Of a stretch of 64,000 bases of DNA, positions 17,110 to 26,821 are shown piece by piece (within the stretch, counting starts at the first letter, position 1; every line of letters starts with the position of its first letter). Under the pieces are notes generated by a model. It saw only the letters and a program-made list of their open reading frames with translations, was not told where the DNA came from and did no database searches. The translations under genes were made by a program, and so were the position numbers. Source of the stretch: Pseudozobellia sp. WGM2 (lineage in GTDB: Bacteria > Bacteroidota > Bacteroidia > Flavobacteriales > Flavobacteriaceae); the NCBI RefSeq assembly GCF_017810075.1, contig NZ_JADNYK010000001.1, forward strand, positions 558,001 to 622,000. Direction: 5' to 3'.

Positions 17110-18621
17110 TTGGAAGTAAAAACAGACAAAACGGAAAAAAAGCTTTACGACTACCAGATTCAAGATCTACATAAGATTTTTGAACATCTAGAAAGTGATA
17201 CGGCTAAGGGTAATTTATTATATCAATTGCCTACCGGTGGAGGTAAAACAGTCGTATTTTCTGAAATAGCTCGACGTTATATTGAGAAAACCGGTAAAAA
17301 AGTTGTTGTTCTTACCCACCGGATAGAGTTGAGTCTTCAGACCTCAAAAATGCTAAAAGGTTTTGGGGTTCGTAATAAAATTATCAATAGCGAAGTAAAA
17401 GAGTTAAGCGACCAAGATGAGTTTATGTGTTTCGTAGCTATGGTCGAAACCTTGAACAACAGGCTACAAGAAGAAAAAGTAGAAATAAATAATATTGGTC
17501 TGGTAATTATCGATGAGGCACACTACAACTCATTTCGAAAGCTCTTTAAATATTTTGACAAATCTACCATATTAGGTGTTACGGCAACTCCGTTAAGCTC
17601 GAACATCAAATTGCCCATGAAAGACAACTACCAAAAGTTGATCGTGGGTGAATCTATATCATCGTTAATCAAGAAGAAATTTTTGGCAAAGGCCAATGTC
17701 TATAATTATGATGTAAGCTTGCAAAGCTTGAAATTGGGTATTAGTGGCGACTATACAGTAAAGTCATCAGACGAGCTCTATGGTAATCATAATATGTTGG
17801 GTAAATTACTTTCTGCCTATAAAGAAATAGCCGAAGGTACCAAGACCCTAATATTCAATAACGGAATAAATACCTCTCATTATGTGTATGAAACGTTTAA
17901 AAAGGCAGGGTACAATGTTCGGCATCTAGACAATAAGAACACGGCTTCAGAACGAAAAGATATTCTCGAATGGTTTTCGAATACACCTGATGCGATTTTA
18001 ACCTCTGTAAGTATTCTTACCACCGGTTTTGACGAACCTTCGGTAGAGACAATTATTTTGAATAGGGCTACAAGGTCTCTCACTCTTTATTTTCAGATGA
18101 TAGGTCGTGGCAGCCGTATCTTACCTAAGAAAGACCAATTTACAGTAGTCGATTTAGGTAACAATGTCGCTCGTTTCGGTTTGTGGGATGCACCAATGGA
18201 TTGGCAAGAGATATTCCATTTTCCTGATTTTTACCTAGAGAATATCAAGAATGATGAAGAAATTGAGCGAGAGTTTGTTTATGAAATGCCTGATGAACTA
18301 CGTCAAAAGTTCAGTAACTCGACCGATATTAGTTATAACATCAAAGAAGAGTACAAAAAAGTTTTTGCTCAGGGCCTAAAATCAAAAATTGTCATTGAAC
18401 GCAGTATTGAGCAGCATGCCAAAATTTGTGTTGAAAATGCAGAAGATGTTTTTGATGCGCGTATTCTAGCAAAAGAATTAAAAGATGAAATTGCCTATCG
18501 CGTTCGCCAATATTCGTATTGTATCATGAACAACACTAAAAATTATAAAGAGTGGCTCGAAGAAGATTATGAGCGTAAATTGCGCTCGAGCATCTCTAGG
18601 CGCTTTGCAGAGAAAATGTAA
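17110..18621 (+). CDS. DEAD/DEAH-box (SF2, type III restriction/SSL2-like) helicase
   Basis: A 503-residue SF2 helicase with both RecA-like lobes. Walker A is PTGGGKT at residues 41-47, followed by LTHRIELS (motif Ia), IIDEAHYNS (motif II), VTATPL (motif III), TTGFDEPS (motif V) and QMIGRGSR (motif VI). The C-terminal 100 residues are helical and not assigned. The start is TTG at 17110; there is no in-frame ATG close by. No methylase or endonuclease gene is adjacent, so it is probably not part of a restriction system. It is more likely a housekeeping nucleic-acid helicase or translocase of the RAD25-like group. Confidence 0.9.
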   Translation: MEVKTDKTEKKLYDYQIQDLHKIFEHLESDTAKGNLLYQLPTGGGKTVVFSEIARRYIEKTGKKVVVLTHRIELSLQTSKMLKGFGVRNKIINSEVKELSDQDEFMCFVAMVETLNNRLQEEKVEINNIGLVIIDEAHYNSFRKLFKYFDKSTILGVTATPLSSNIKLPMKDNYQKLIVGESISSLIKKKFLAKANVYNYDVSLQSLKLGISGDYTVKSSDELYGNHNMLGKLLSAYKEIAEGTKTLIFNNGINTSHYVYETFKKAGYNVRHLDNKNTASERKDILEWFSNTPDAILTSVSILTTGFDEPSVETIILNRATRSLTLYFQMIGRGSRILPKKDQFTVVDLGNNVARFGLWDAPMDWQEIFHFPDFYLENIKNDEEIEREFVYEMPDELRQKFSNSTDISYNIKEEYKKVFAQGLKSKIVIERSIEQHAKICVENAEDVFDARILAKELKDEIAYRVRQYSYCIMNNTKNYKEWLEEDYERKLRSSISRRFAEKM

Positions 18622-18664
18622 TTCAAAAGTATTGTTTGCTTTCTAACCAGTCTTTTAATTTCTA

Positions 18665-19918
18665 ATGCGAGAAGGTTGCATTTTTATTATTGGCTTTACT
18701 TGGCCAGAGCCAACCTCAACTGCTGCGGGAAACCGTATGTTACAGTTACTTTCCTTTTTTCTAAATCAAAATTATCGAATTGTATTCGGTAGTACCGCTA
18801 AAGAATCAGAGCGTTCTTTAGAATTGAAGAATATGGGGGTCGATACCGAGAATATACTTTTAAATAATTCTAGTTTTGATGAATTTTTGACCCAACTTCG
18901 ACCAGATATCGTCATTTTTGATCGATTTCTCACAGAAGAACAGTTTGGTTGGCGTGTAGCCGAATTTGTCCCTAAAGCTTTACGTGTGTTAGATACTGAA
19001 GATTTACATTCATTAAGGTATATAAGGGAGAAAAATTTAAAATCAAGTCAATCATTTTCTATTGAAAACTGGCTTAGAGAAGACGTTGCCAAACGCGAAA
19101 TAGCCAGTATTTACCGGTGTGATCTGTCTTTGATTATTTCCAGTTATGAAATGAAACTGTTACAAGAAATCAACATTGATAAAAGCTTGCTTCATCATTT
19201 ACCTTTTTTCGTAAACCCGATTAAAGAATCTGATTTAGCAAATTGGACCCCATATTATAAAAGACATAATTTTATCAGTATAGGCAATGGTAAACATAAA
19301 CCCAATCTAGACGCACTGCGATGGCTCAAAAATGAAATATGGCCTAAAATTAGAACTGTTTTACCTAAAGCTCAATTATCAGTTTACGGTGCCTACCTAC
19401 CACAACAAATAGAGCAGATGCACAACTCTAATGAAGGTTTTTTAGTTAAGGGGTGGGTGGCTGATGCCGAATCTGAAATGGCGTTGGCTAGAGTAAATCT
19501 AGCTCCACTAAGATTTGGTGCGGGCATCAAAGGAAAACTACTTTTGGGCATGCAAACGGGAACACCGAGCGTAACTACACCCATAGGCGCGGAAGGCATG
19601 CATTCAAACTTACCTTGGGGCGGTCTAATTTGTGAATCGGCGGAGAACATAGCAAATGCAGCATTCAAGCTCTATACAGACAAGCAAGAATGGTTAAAAG
19701 CCCAATCAAATGGTATTTCTATAATCAATGAGGTATTTGACAATCAATATCATAAAAGCTTATTGATGCTCAAAATACATGAACTTCAAGCCGATTTAGA
19801 GCAGCACCGAAGTCGAAACTTAACGGGTGTATTGCTGCAGCATCATAGTTCATTAGCCACTAAATATATGGCCAAATGGATTGAAGAAAAAAATAGGAAA
19901 TCTGACAACCATAATTAA
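18665..19918 (+). CDS. GT4-type glycosyltransferase (GT-B fold)
   Basis: A 417-residue soluble GT-B glycosyltransferase. The N-terminal half begins with IIGFTWPEP...AAGNRM, resembling the acceptor-binding domain. The C-terminal half carries the nucleotide-sugar site, with FISIGNGKHKPNLDAL, the VKGWV turn and GAGIKGKLLLGMQTGTP...TPIGAEGM, which corresponds to the group-1 family ExxxxE region. It lies 43 bp after the helicase on the same strand and could share its transcript. No other polysaccharide gene is adjacent, so the product is unknown. Cell-surface glycan or protein glycosylation is possible. Confidence 0.88.
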   Translation: MREGCIFIIGFTWPEPTSTAAGNRMLQLLSFFLNQNYRIVFGSTAKESERSLELKNMGVDTENILLNNSSFDEFLTQLRPDIVIFDRFLTEEQFGWRVAEFVPKALRVLDTEDLHSLRYIREKNLKSSQSFSIENWLREDVAKREIASIYRCDLSLIISSYEMKLLQEINIDKSLLHHLPFFVNPIKESDLANWTPYYKRHNFISIGNGKHKPNLDALRWLKNEIWPKIRTVLPKAQLSVYGAYLPQQIEQMHNSNEGFLVKGWVADAESEMALARVNLAPLRFGAGIKGKLLLGMQTGTPSVTTPIGAEGMHSNLPWGGLICESAENIANAAFKLYTDKQEWLKAQSNGISIINEVFDNQYHKSLLMLKIHELQADLEQHRSRNLTGVLLQHHSSLATKYMAKWIEEKNRKSDNHN

Positions 19919-20043
19919 AACAATCACATTTAATATTCATTTTCTTCATTACAAATTATTAGAACTCAATTTTTTACTAGAAAAACTATATCTTGACCCC
20001 AGAACACTAATAACCAATTTATAAACCATTAATTTATTTGAAA

Positions 20044-20583
20044 ATGAAGAAGTTTTTACTTAAAGTATCCCTATCACTATTATTTGTTTTTTTGTGCGAT
20101 GTTAGCTATTCACAAGTAACGGAAATTGCTGTAAAAGATAGCGCCAATGTGGTAAACAAACGTTTGAAATTCGGTTGCGGGTTCGGACTGAGTTTTGTTG
20201 GTGGTACTAATATTGGCCTTTCACCCAATTTAATGTATGCTGTGAGTAATAAAATGAGTATTGGAGCGGGGCTGCAAGGCAATTATACTGCGATTAAAGA
20301 TGTTCAGAGCACAACAACTATTGGGGCCAATATTATAGGCCAATATTCTCCGACACCTAAATTAACGACCTTGCTCGAGTTTGCGGAACTAAACGTTAAT
20401 ACAAAACAAGAAACCGTTACTGGCGATATAAAAGATAATTTTTGGGAATCGATTTTATTTGTGGGTGCAGGGCTAAATATCACCAATAAAATAGCCTTAG
20501 GGGTTAAATATAATGTGCTATATAAAGAAGACGAGAGTGTTTACACCAGCCCGGTTATACCATTCGTTAATATTACATTCTAA
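20044..20583 (+). CDS. Small outer-membrane beta-barrel protein
   Basis: A 179-residue exported protein. The signal peptide (about residues 1-22, ending SYSQ) is followed by alternating strands, such as KFGCGFGLSFVGG, KMSIGAGLQGNYT and KIALGVKYNVLY, ending in the aromatic FVNITF typical of outer-membrane barrels. Length fits an 8-stranded OmpX/OmpW-like barrel. Start ATG 20044 is chosen over TTG 20038, which adds two residues. It is convergent to the histidine kinase gene with 41 bp between. No specific family was recognised. Confidence 0.8.
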   Translation: MKKFLLKVSLSLLFVFLCDVSYSQVTEIAVKDSANVVNKRLKFGCGFGLSFVGGTNIGLSPNLMYAVSNKMSIGAGLQGNYTAIKDVQSTTTIGANIIGQYSPTPKLTTLLEFAELNVNTKQETVTGDIKDNFWESILFVGAGLNITNKIALGVKYNVLYKEDESVYTSPVIPFVNITF

Positions 20584-20624
20584 GTTTGCTCATAAAACAG
20601 GCATGCTTAACGAACCTGTGAAGC

Positions 20625-22877
20625 TCAGTTTTCTTTTTGGTTCTTAAATATAATTTCAAAGGTGGTGCCTTTACCGACCTCACTTTCGGCGGTAATCGTG
20701 CCACCTAAAGCTTCTAGTTGAGTTTTGGTCATATAAAGTCCGATACCTTTCGCTTCGGGATGATTATGAAATACCTTGTTCATTTTAAAGAGTTTACTAC
20801 CGTATCTATCCAAATCCATTCCCAGTCCATTATCGGTAAAATGTAACTTTACTTGTCCGCTGTTAGATACTTGCGAGGTTATCAGAATTTCTGGTGTTCT
20901 ATCCGGGTGTTTGTATTTAATGGAGTTGCTTATTAAATTCAAGAACAGACTTTCCAAATAGATTTTATTGTAAACAACATAATCTATTGCTGAGAATTCA
21001 CCCTTGATAACGGTACCCGTTCTTTCAATTTCTGCAGTTAATAATTCAAGTGTTTTTTCTAAGACCTCTTTTAGGCATAGTTTTTCTAGATGTATAGATT
21101 CTAAGGTTTTTACCTTTAAAGAATCTACTAGTGTATTCAATGTCAAGGTTAAGTGATTAACTACCTTTTCTTGCTTTTCGAATAAGACTGCTTTGTCTTC
21201 TTCATTCTTGGCCACTTTAAGTAATTTTAAAAGGGCGTTCAAATTATTGACCGGTGCCCTGAGATTATGCGTCGTAATGTGCGAAAAATCTTCAAGCTGT
21301 TGATTTTGAGATTTTAACTCTTTGGCCAAGACTTCTAGACTTTCCTTTGCCTCTAACAATTTTCGTTTTGCACGTTTCTCTTTGGTAATATCTCTGGCCA
21401 CTATTGAGACGAACACTTCATTATCGGTAAAAACTGGGCCGATAGTTATGTGAATCGGTATTTCTTCACCTTTGTTGGTAATCATCATTAAATCTTTCCC
21501 TAGGTCTACCACTTGAACTTTTGGATTGTTGAAAAAATTTTTTCTCAGAGCGTTTCCCATTGAATGAAACCTTTTTGGAAAGAGCTTACGCATTGATTGA
21601 CCCACAATCTCTTCTGGTTGGTAACCAAATAACTTCTGAGCTTCGTCATTGATCATGTCAATGGTTCGATCATGTCTGACGATAAAGGTAGGGTTAGGTG
21701 CAGAATCTAAAAGATTTTTAAATTTCGTTTCTTGGGCACGTTGTGCCGTTATGTCTTGAAAAATGCCTAGTATTTCATCTATTTCATTATCTCTACTAAC
21801 GTAAACTTCACCAGTAGCCCTTACAATTTTAACTTGATCATTATCTAATACTATGCGAAAGACCAAACTATCGACCCTCTTATTTTTTATAGCATTTAAA
21901 GTGAATCGCTTAACCTGGTCTACGTCTTCGGGGTGAACAAAATTTAAAAGTTTTTTTATTCTAATCCGCTCATTTTGAAAGTCTAGGCCAAAGAGTCGAA
22001 ATAAGTTTTTCGAACCCATAAGATCTTTGGTGCCCGATTGCCAATACCAATGGCCCATTGAGGCCTTTTGTTCAGCCAAGTTAAGAAGATGATTCTTTTT
22101 AAGTAAGGTACCTTCAAATTGCTGTTGTTCTGTAATATCTTGTGAAATACCTAATATAGATGTAATATTTCCATTATTATCGGTATTCACTTCTCCGATT
22201 ACTCTGATATAGCGGACCTCATCATCAATTAATAAGCGATGGGTAAAACTTTGATAAGATTTTAATTTCATCGTCTTATCCAAAGACGCGTAAACACTTT
22301 CTAAATCTTCAGGGTGTACATCTTTTAAGAGTGAGCTTAGGGTCAATTCAGAATTTTTTTCAAGACCTAACAATTGAGACATGTTTTCTGAACAAGTGGC
22401 CAGATTGGTATTATAATCCCACTGCCAATGCCCTAATTGGGCCTTTTGTTGCGCAACGTTCATTATTTGATTTTTTTGTCTTAAACTTTTCTCAAGATCT
22501 TTTATTTGTGTCAAATCTTGAAGAAGGCCATCTATTCGAACACAATTATCATTTTCGATTACGCTTGATCCCGCTATAAGTACCCAAATGAATTTACCGT
22601 CCGGTTTTTTTAGCTGTACTTCTACCTTAAAAGATTTTCCCGTTTTGATTAGGTTTTCTATCAGTACACTTACTTTTTCCCTATCTGTTTTAGTTTGATA
22701 ATAAAGTTCACTTTCAACGTCAGATAGTCGACTGCCCTTAGGTACGCCGAGAATAAGGCAAGATACATCATCTAATATTGAAATTCTTGTTTCAACATTC
22801 AACTGCCAATGACCTATTCTAGCTAAGGCATAAATTTCATTTGAAGATAAATTTGGTCCGGCACAGTTGTTTTCCAC
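20625..22877 (-). CDS. Four-PAS sensor histidine kinase
   Basis: A 750-residue cytoplasmic-looking kinase with no signal peptide or membrane helix. Three consecutive PAS_3-type domains (about 10-130, 140-265, 270-395) each begin with a GHWxW/L motif. A fourth PAS (about 400-530) precedes the transmitter domain. HisKA has FSHITTHNLRAPVNN with the phospho-accepting His, and HATPase_c has NSIKYKHP (N box), FTDNGLGMD (G1) and KGIGLYMTK (G2). There is no receiver or Hpt, so the partner regulator lies elsewhere; the Hpt/receiver pair at 4-5 kb is one candidate but unlinked. The PAS ligands are not evident. Confidence 0.93.
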   Translation of the reverse strand: MENNCAGPNLSSNEIYALARIGHWQLNVETRISILDDVSCLILGVPKGSRLSDVESELYYQTKTDREKVSVLIENLIKTGKSFKVEVQLKKPDGKFIWVLIAGSSVIENDNCVRIDGLLQDLTQIKDLEKSLRQKNQIMNVAQQKAQLGHWQWDYNTNLATCSENMSQLLGLEKNSELTLSSLLKDVHPEDLESVYASLDKTMKLKSYQSFTHRLLIDDEVRYIRVIGEVNTDNNGNITSILGISQDITEQQQFEGTLLKKNHLLNLAEQKASMGHWYWQSGTKDLMGSKNLFRLFGLDFQNERIRIKKLLNFVHPEDVDQVKRFTLNAIKNKRVDSLVFRIVLDNDQVKIVRATGEVYVSRDNEIDEILGIFQDITAQRAQETKFKNLLDSAPNPTFIVRHDRTIDMINDEAQKLFGYQPEEIVGQSMRKLFPKRFHSMGNALRKNFFNNPKVQVVDLGKDLMMITNKGEEIPIHITIGPVFTDNEVFVSIVARDITKEKRAKRKLLEAKESLEVLAKELKSQNQQLEDFSHITTHNLRAPVNNLNALLKLLKVAKNEEDKAVLFEKQEKVVNHLTLTLNTLVDSLKVKTLESIHLEKLCLKEVLEKTLELLTAEIERTGTVIKGEFSAIDYVVYNKIYLESLFLNLISNSIKYKHPDRTPEILITSQVSNSGQVKLHFTDNGLGMDLDRYGSKLFKMNKVFHNHPEAKGIGLYMTKTQLEALGGTITAESEVGKGTTFEIIFKNQKEN

Positions 22878-23257
22878 TATCTATCCATATTTAAAGAGAA
22901 GAGAGGGGTGGGGCAAGATTTTCCTCCGATTTCAAACAAGTCAAATTTAATAAGTGTAATGTGTACCACTAATATAGTGCAAAATAATTTAATAGTTCTC
23001 AATTTCAGTACCGTTGATTGTTTGATTTTACACAATTAGATGAGTAAGTGATCACCTGTTAATTATTTACTAAAACCAAAATAAGTTTTTTTGTAAATAC
23101 ATGAAAAATAGATTGTTAATCTTTCTTCTTTGTTAAAATCAACCTCTAAATTTTTTGCTATAATCGATTTCTAAAACATGTTTATGAAAATTCTTTGTTA
23201 ATGTATAGTATAATTATGGGCAATTATGGTATTTTGCAAAGTCATAAATACGCTTAG
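22878..23257. other. Intergenic region between the PAS kinase and menB
   Basis: These 380 bp are AT-rich and hold no frame above about 15 codons that looks coding. They must contain the divergent promoters of the kinase and menB. A near-consensus box TATTTTG at about 23230, 20-odd bases before menB, is the only candidate seen. Confidence 0.5.
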
Positions 23258-24103
23258 ATGAAGAATCAACCTAATTGGAGAACGGCCATAGAATTCGAAG
23301 ATATAACCTATAAAAAAAGTCATGGGGTAGCCAGAATTGCCTTTAATCGACCAAATGTTCGAAACGCCTTTAGACCTAAGACAACAAGCGAACTTTATAA
23401 AGCTTTTTATGATGCTCAAGAAGATACTTCGATAGGTGTGGTATTACTTTCTGCCGAAGGGCCTTCTACAAAAGATGGTATTTATTCATTTTGTAGCGGG
23501 GGCGATCAAAAGGCTAGGGGTGACCAGGGTTACGTTGGTGAAGATGGTATGCACCGCTTGAACATTCTCGAAGTTCAGAGACAGATTCGCTTTATGCCCA
23601 AGGTAGTTATAGCAGTCGTTCCCGGTTGGGCCGTGGGCGGCGGGCATAGTTTGCACGTGGTTTGCGATATGACGCTGGCCAGCAAAGAACATGCTATTTT
23701 CAAACAGACCGATGCCGATGTCACTAGTTTTGATGCAGGTTACGGTTCTGCGTATTTAGCAAAAATGGTCGGGCAAAAAAAAGCTCGTGAAATATTTTTT
23801 TTAGGTCGCAACTATTCTGCACAAGAAGCTTATGAAATGGGAATGGTAAATGCAGTCGTACCCCATGAAGAATTAGAAGATACAGCTTATCAGTGGGCCC
23901 AAGAAATTTTAGAAAAATCACCTACTTCAATCAAAATGCTAAAATTTGCGATGAACCTGACGGATGATGGTATGGTAGGGCAACAAGTTTTCGCTGGAGA
24001 AGCAACAAGATTGGCCTATGGTACCGATGAAGCCAAAGAAGGCCGAAATGCATTTTTAGAAAAAAGAAAGCCCGACTTTGGTAAAGACAAATGGATACCT
24101 TAA
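23258..24103 (+). CDS. menB: 1,4-dihydroxy-2-naphthoyl-CoA synthase MenB
   Basis: A 281-residue crotonase-fold enzyme of menaquinone biosynthesis. It closes the ring of o-succinylbenzoyl-CoA to give 1,4-dihydroxy-2-naphthoyl-CoA. MenB-specific features are FNRPNVRNAFRPKT, the FCSGGDQKARG segment, VPGWAVGGGHSLHVVCDMTLAS (oxyanion hole), and TDADVTSFDAGYGS with the catalytic Asp and Tyr region. The C-terminal FLEKRKPDF is also typical. Length is normal. It is transcribed alone, ending at a strong terminator. Its presence agrees with menaquinone as the quinone of flavobacteria. Confidence 0.96.
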   Translation: MKNQPNWRTAIEFEDITYKKSHGVARIAFNRPNVRNAFRPKTTSELYKAFYDAQEDTSIGVVLLSAEGPSTKDGIYSFCSGGDQKARGDQGYVGEDGMHRLNILEVQRQIRFMPKVVIAVVPGWAVGGGHSLHVVCDMTLASKEHAIFKQTDADVTSFDAGYGSAYLAKMVGQKKAREIFFLGRNYSAQEAYEMGMVNAVVPHEELEDTAYQWAQEILEKSPTSIKMLKFAMNLTDDGMVGQQVFAGEATRLAYGTDEAKEGRNAFLEKRKPDFGKDKWIP

Positions 24104-24134
24104 ATCTAAAGAATGAAGTTTAACCGATATAATC

Positions 24135-24168
24135 AAAAAGAGCCTCCCGATAATGGAAGGCTCTTTTT
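24135..24168 (+). terminator. Intrinsic terminator after menB
   Basis: An inverted repeat with stem AAAAAGAGCCT / AGGCTCTTTTT and a 12-base loop, followed by a T run, 31 bp after the menB stop. Confidence 0.85.
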
Positions 24169-24337
24169 TTGAGAACACACTATATGAAAATGAAAAAATA
24201 ACACTTCTTATTTATGAAGTAAACTTAGCCAGTCGGCTCAAGGTTTGAAAAATTATGTTGAGAGATTAGACAAAACATGTTGTAAACTGTTCTTTTAACG
24301 GTTTCAGCTCGACTTTTTCGTATACTTTTCTAAGAGT

Positions 24338-25666
24338 TTAGTCGATCGCGGCCAAAATATTTTTCAAAAAATTGTTGATACTGAAATCCGGTTCTTCGGC
24401 CAAACCCGTACGAACGATTACTAATTCTTTAGAAGGTATAATGAATACCCGTTGGCCTTGATACCCGTTGGCCGAGTACATGTCCCTTGGGGCATCAGGA
24501 AATTTCCCGTTGGCATTTAGCCAAAAATGACCTCCATAAGTACCATCAGAATGTGCAGTGGGTTTCGTTACATACGATACCCAATTTTCGTCGAAAAGCT
24601 GCTGACCGTTCCAATTGCCGTTGTTTAGGTATAGTAAGCCGAATTTTGCCCAATCTCTAGTATTGGCCCAGGCATACGAAGAACCAACATAATTGCCCGC
24701 TTGATCCGTTTCCATCAACATTGAGTGCATGCCAATTTTATCTATTAGAGCAGCGTACGGAAAATCGATATACTCTTGATGGCTATCAAATTGATCTCGT
24801 AAAATACCGGATAGGAGATTTGAAGTGCCAGAAGAGTAATTCCATATTTCAGTTGGTTCCGCCAATGCTTCCTTTTCCGCTTGACCCGCAGTCATATCAG
24901 AGTCTAAAAATAACATTCGGGTCACATCAGACATTGAAGTATAATCTTCGTCCCAAGCCAAACCGCTTTGCATGCGCAAAAGGTGGTTGATTGTGATGTT
25001 CTTTCGACTATCGCCTTGCCATTCTTTAATAGGTGCAGGTTTGTTCAAATCTATTCGACCTTGGTATTCTAAAATACCGTACAGGGTGGCCAAAACGCTT
25101 TTGGTCATACTCCAACCGAGTACAGGCGTCTGCTCAGTAAACCCGTCTATATAGCGTTCGGCGATAATGTGATTCTTATGTACAACTAATACGGTTCTGG
25201 TTTTTTGTATTTCAGGAGATGAAAATGCCTTATCCAATGCTGACTCTAGTAGATTATAGTTTACATTCTGAAACACGGTATCTTTCACATTCTTATCACC
25301 ATACGGAAAAGGCAGATTAGACTTAGAACTTTTTCTATTTGGCTTAGGTATTATATTTTTAGAATCATAATCCTCATTAATCAAAATACATCCAAGACCA
25401 TCTAAACAAACCGACTTACGTTTCATTAGCCCAAAAACGGAAGCCTCGGCCTCTTCATTGGTAGTTTCGACATCGGCTAGCTTAATCAATGGAACATCAT
25501 TATCATTAAGTGTTACAGATTCAGCGTTTCTGTCTGTCAGAAATAGGGTCGACGCCATATTTTTTGAGGCGTAGCCCGAAATTATATTGAGTTTTGGGTA
25601 TTGGGTGTAAGCGACAATTGCAATTATTACGAATAAGAGAAGTATTATTCTTTTTACTACTTTCAT
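24338..25666 (-). CDS. Exported class-C beta-lactamase-like serine hydrolase
   Basis: A 442-residue protein with an N-terminal hydrophobic signal or anchor (about residues 5-25). The hydrolase domain has the SxxK nucleophile motif in GWSMTKSVLAT, the tyrosine motif in the YSSGTSNLLSG segment, and a C-terminal strand region with GHFWLNANGKF. This is the penicillin-binding-protein/class-C lactamase fold shared by esterases and D-aminopeptidases; substrates vary widely. It probably acts in the periplasm. The gene is divergent from the 2-hydroxyacid dehydrogenase. Resistance to beta-lactams is not implied by this family call. Confidence 0.9.
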   Translation of the reverse strand: MKVVKRIILLLFVIIAIVAYTQYPKLNIISGYASKNMASTLFLTDRNAESVTLNDNDVPLIKLADVETTNEEAEASVFGLMKRKSVCLDGLGCILINEDYDSKNIIPKPNRKSSKSNLPFPYGDKNVKDTVFQNVNYNLLESALDKAFSSPEIQKTRTVLVVHKNHIIAERYIDGFTEQTPVLGWSMTKSVLATLYGILEYQGRIDLNKPAPIKEWQGDSRKNITINHLLRMQSGLAWDEDYTSMSDVTRMLFLDSDMTAGQAEKEALAEPTEIWNYSSGTSNLLSGILRDQFDSHQEYIDFPYAALIDKIGMHSMLMETDQAGNYVGSSYAWANTRDWAKFGLLYLNNGNWNGQQLFDENWVSYVTKPTAHSDGTYGGHFWLNANGKFPDAPRDMYSANGYQGQRVFIIPSKELVIVRTGLAEEPDFSINNFLKNILAAID

Positions 25667-25748
25667 AGGGCTTAGTCAGAATTGAATGAGTGATGGTAAA
25701 AATAGCTGAAAAAAATTTAGGTGAATCTGTAGAAATATTTAGTAGAGT

Positions 25749-26726
25749 ATGAATGTATTAGTTAGTTTGAACATACCCGATATCGGAATTGAAATGATGA
25801 AAGAAGAAGGGATTTCCGTAACCAAATGGACGGAAGATTACCCTATGCCCCAAGATGAGCTTCTTCAGAAAACCCAAAAGTATGATGCACTTTTGAGTAC
25901 CATGAATTATAAATTGGATGCAGATTTTCTAAAGGCCAATTCTCATCTTCAAATTATATCACAATTTGCCGTAGGTTATGACAATATTGATGTTGAAACG
26001 GCAACGAACTTGGGCATACCATTTGCAAATGCTCCCAACTCGATGACAGATGCTACCGCCGATACCGCTCTAGCCCTATTGTTAGCAGCCTCAAAGAACA
26101 TGTTTTACTTGCATAAGACGATAGCCAAAGGAGAATGGAAGCATTTTAAGCCGCAAGGCCATTTAGGTGTCGAGTTGAAGGGGAAAACATTGGGTATCTT
26201 CGGTTTGGGGCGTATAGGTCTAGAATTCGCCAAACGTTGTAAAGGTGCTTATGATATGAACATTATATATTGTAATAGAAGTAAAAATCGGCAGGCAGAA
26301 AATTTGTTGAGTGCGAAAAAAGTAAGTTTTGATGAGCTTTTAAATGAAAGTGATATTGTTTCGGCACATTGTGCGTTGACCGATGAAACAAAATATACTT
26401 TCGACCGGTCGGCATTCAATAAAATGAGAAATACTTCTATATTTATAAATACGGCCCGTGGTGCAGTACACAAAGAAGACGATCTGATACGTGCCTTAAA
26501 GAATGGGGAAATTTGGGGTGCAGGCTTAGATGTAACTGATCCTGAACCGATGCTTCCAAATAATCCGCTTCTTGATATGGAAAATGTTGCGGTCACACCG
26601 CATATAGGTTCTGCAACTGAAGAAGCAAGAAATAGAATGTCGGTTTATGCAGCGCAGAATATTATTGCCAAATATAAAGGAGAGCCCATACCGTATCTGG
26701 TAAATAACGAGGTGCTGAAAAAATAA
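25749..26726 (+). CDS. D-2-hydroxyacid dehydrogenase (glyoxylate/hydroxypyruvate reductase type)
   Basis: A 325-residue cytoplasmic NAD(P)-dependent dehydrogenase. The Rossmann motif is LGIFGLGRIGLEFA. The catalytic set is the Arg in NTARGAV, the Glu in DVTDPEP and the His in TPHIGSAT. FAVGYDNIDV and the pattern PNSMTDATADTAL are typical of glyoxylate reductase/D-glycerate dehydrogenases. It reduces a 2-keto acid to the D-hydroxy acid, or the reverse. It lies upstream of the cell-wall hydrolase group on the same strand with a 95 bp gap, so it may have a separate transcript. Confidence 0.9.
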   Translation: MNVLVSLNIPDIGIEMMKEEGISVTKWTEDYPMPQDELLQKTQKYDALLSTMNYKLDADFLKANSHLQIISQFAVGYDNIDVETATNLGIPFANAPNSMTDATADTALALLLAASKNMFYLHKTIAKGEWKHFKPQGHLGVELKGKTLGIFGLGRIGLEFAKRCKGAYDMNIIYCNRSKNRQAENLLSAKKVSFDELLNESDIVSAHCALTDETKYTFDRSAFNKMRNTSIFINTARGAVHKEDDLIRALKNGEIWGAGLDVTDPEPMLPNNPLLDMENVAVTPHIGSATEEARNRMSVYAAQNIIAKYKGEPIPYLVNNEVLKK

Positions 26727-26821
26727 ATTCGTTAAGGCATCTCATATTCACAGTAATACAAGAAAGATGGAATAATGAAAATTTAGATATCTTGCTACTT
26801 GAGAATCTTATAAAATAGATT

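Noticed and set aside
17110-18621. Restriction-modification system around the SF2 helicase
   Set aside because: No methylase, specificity or nuclease gene is adjacent; a stand-alone helicase is the simpler reading.
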